DNA from: Bradyrhizobium sp. Arg816
Lineage (GTDB): Bacteria > Pseudomonadota > Alphaproteobacteria > Rhizobiales > Xanthobacteraceae
Length of the DNA: 64,000 bases
NCBI RefSeq assembly: GCF_029989365.1
Contig: NZ_JAPRAQ010000015.1
Span: forward strand, 1-64,000
Direction of reading: 5' to 3'
Positions 63,583-64,000 of this stretch are shown here, piece by piece (position 1 is the stretch's first letter; the number at the start of each line of letters is the position of its first letter). Under the pieces are notes generated by a model. The model saw nothing but the letters and a program-made list of their open reading frames with translations, searched no databases and was not told the DNA's origin. A program made the translations under genes and the position numbers.

Positions 63583-64000
63583 ATGGCCACCAAGGCAAAG
63601 ACGCTGCAGGCGAAGGACAAAGAGAAAGACGACAAGGCAGCGGACGCGCCGGAGAAGGACTCCCAGGACGCGCCGTCGCCGTTGCTCGATCTGTCCGACG
63701 CGGCCGTGAAGAAGATGATCAAGCAGGCCAAGAAGCGCGGCTTCGTGACCTTCGATCAGCTCAACGAAGTTTTGCCGTCCGACCAGACCTCTCCGGAGCA
63801 GATCGAGGACATCATGTCCATGCTCTCGGACATGGGCATCAACGTCACCGAAGCCGACGATAGCGACGGCGAGGAGGACAAGGACGAGGGCGGCGAGGAC
63901 GAGACCGACAACGAGCTCGTCGAGGTCACGCAGAAGGCCGTCACCGAGGTCAAGAAGAGCGAGCCGGGCGAGCGCACCGACGATCCCGTGCGCATGTATC
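63583..64000 (+). CDS. rpoD: RNA polymerase sigma-70 factor RpoD, N-terminal part (runs off the right edge)
   Basis: ATG 63583 opens MATKAKTLQAKDKEKDDKAA. Sigma region 1.1 follows (AVKKMIKQAKKRGFVTFDQL, NEVLPSDQTSPEQIEDIMSM), then an acidic stretch (GEEDKDEGGEDETDNELVEV) and the beginning of region 1.2 (ERTDDPVRMY) at the window edge. RpoD is the vegetative sigma factor. It is on the same strand as dnaG. Confidence 0.95.
   Translation, partial: MATKAKTLQAKDKEKDDKAADAPEKDSQDAPSPLLDLSDAAVKKMIKQAKKRGFVTFDQLNEVLPSDQTSPEQIEDIMSMLSDMGINVTEADDSDGEEDKDEGGEDETDNELVEVTQKAVTEVKKSEPGERTDDPVRMY

Overview
ORGANISM. The window looks like a Bradyrhizobium-type alphaproteobacterial chromosome. It is high-GC, with ChvI, FNR/FixK-type, Lrp, GreA, CarA/CarB, DnaG and RpoD proteins close to those of Rhizobiales. 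It has many small DUF6894-type proteins typical of Bradyrhizobium and numerous intergenic palindromic repeats. The genus call rests on recognised protein families, not on a database search. LAYOUT 1-21 kb: a decayed accessory region. It is packed with 40-130 aa hypothetical proteins, frameshifted or truncated genes (LigD-type ligase, methyltransferase, amidase fragment, GlcG/HbpS-like protein, response-regulator fragment), an IS3-family remnant, short repeated hairpins and duplicated segments. Intact genes here include a chvI copy without chvG, an FNR/FixK-type regulator, a Nudix protein, a phasin-like protein, a secreted protein and two DUF6894 proteins. The region ends at an intact tyrosine integrase (19605-20852, minus) and a 47-nt 3' half of a tRNA, probably tRNA-His, at 21001-21047. 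That is the geometry expected of an attR site with the island to its left. LAYOUT 21-23.5 kb: directly outside that attachment fragment lie two compact, lower-GC genes. One is a 407-aa protein with a C-terminal TIR-like nucleotide-binding domain (PF10137 type); the other is a DUF5677-like protein. Together they are the best candidate in the window for an undescribed two-gene, possibly anti-phage, system. LAYOUT 23.6-64 kb: core chromosome with intact genes. In order: tenA, a DUF4126 protein, an AEC transporter, an orphan ParA, a DapA-family enzyme behind an unusual promoter-leader-terminator arrangement, lysR and trxB, divergent lrp, greA, carB, an MFS exporter with divergent ArsR-type regulator and repeated operators, an atypical tRNA-Cys-like gene, a methyltransferase, Dps, a protealysin-like M4 protease with its emfourin-type inhibitor, a cupin, carA, an alpha/beta hydrolase, a YqeY protein, an epoxide hydrolase, an acyl-CoA synthetase with marR, a hybrid histidine kinase, a DUF2189 protein, an ArsR-SRPBCC-SRPBCC operon with a palindromic operator, an LVIVD-repeat protein, a LysE exporter, a DUF3592 protein, an N-formylglutamate amidohydrolase, a gamma-glutamylcyclotransferase, a chlorite-dismutase-like protein, dnaG and the start of rpoD. 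HOW IT FITS TOGETHER. The right two thirds carry housekeeping functions: pyrimidine/arginine precursor synthesis (carAB), thioredoxin reduction, transcript cleavage (greA), replication priming and the vegetative sigma factor. Between them are small self-regulated modules, each with its own regulator and visible operator. The left third is a mosaic of transferred DNA in which many genes carry one-base lesions. No frameshifts are seen in the core part, so the lesions look like real decay rather than read errors.
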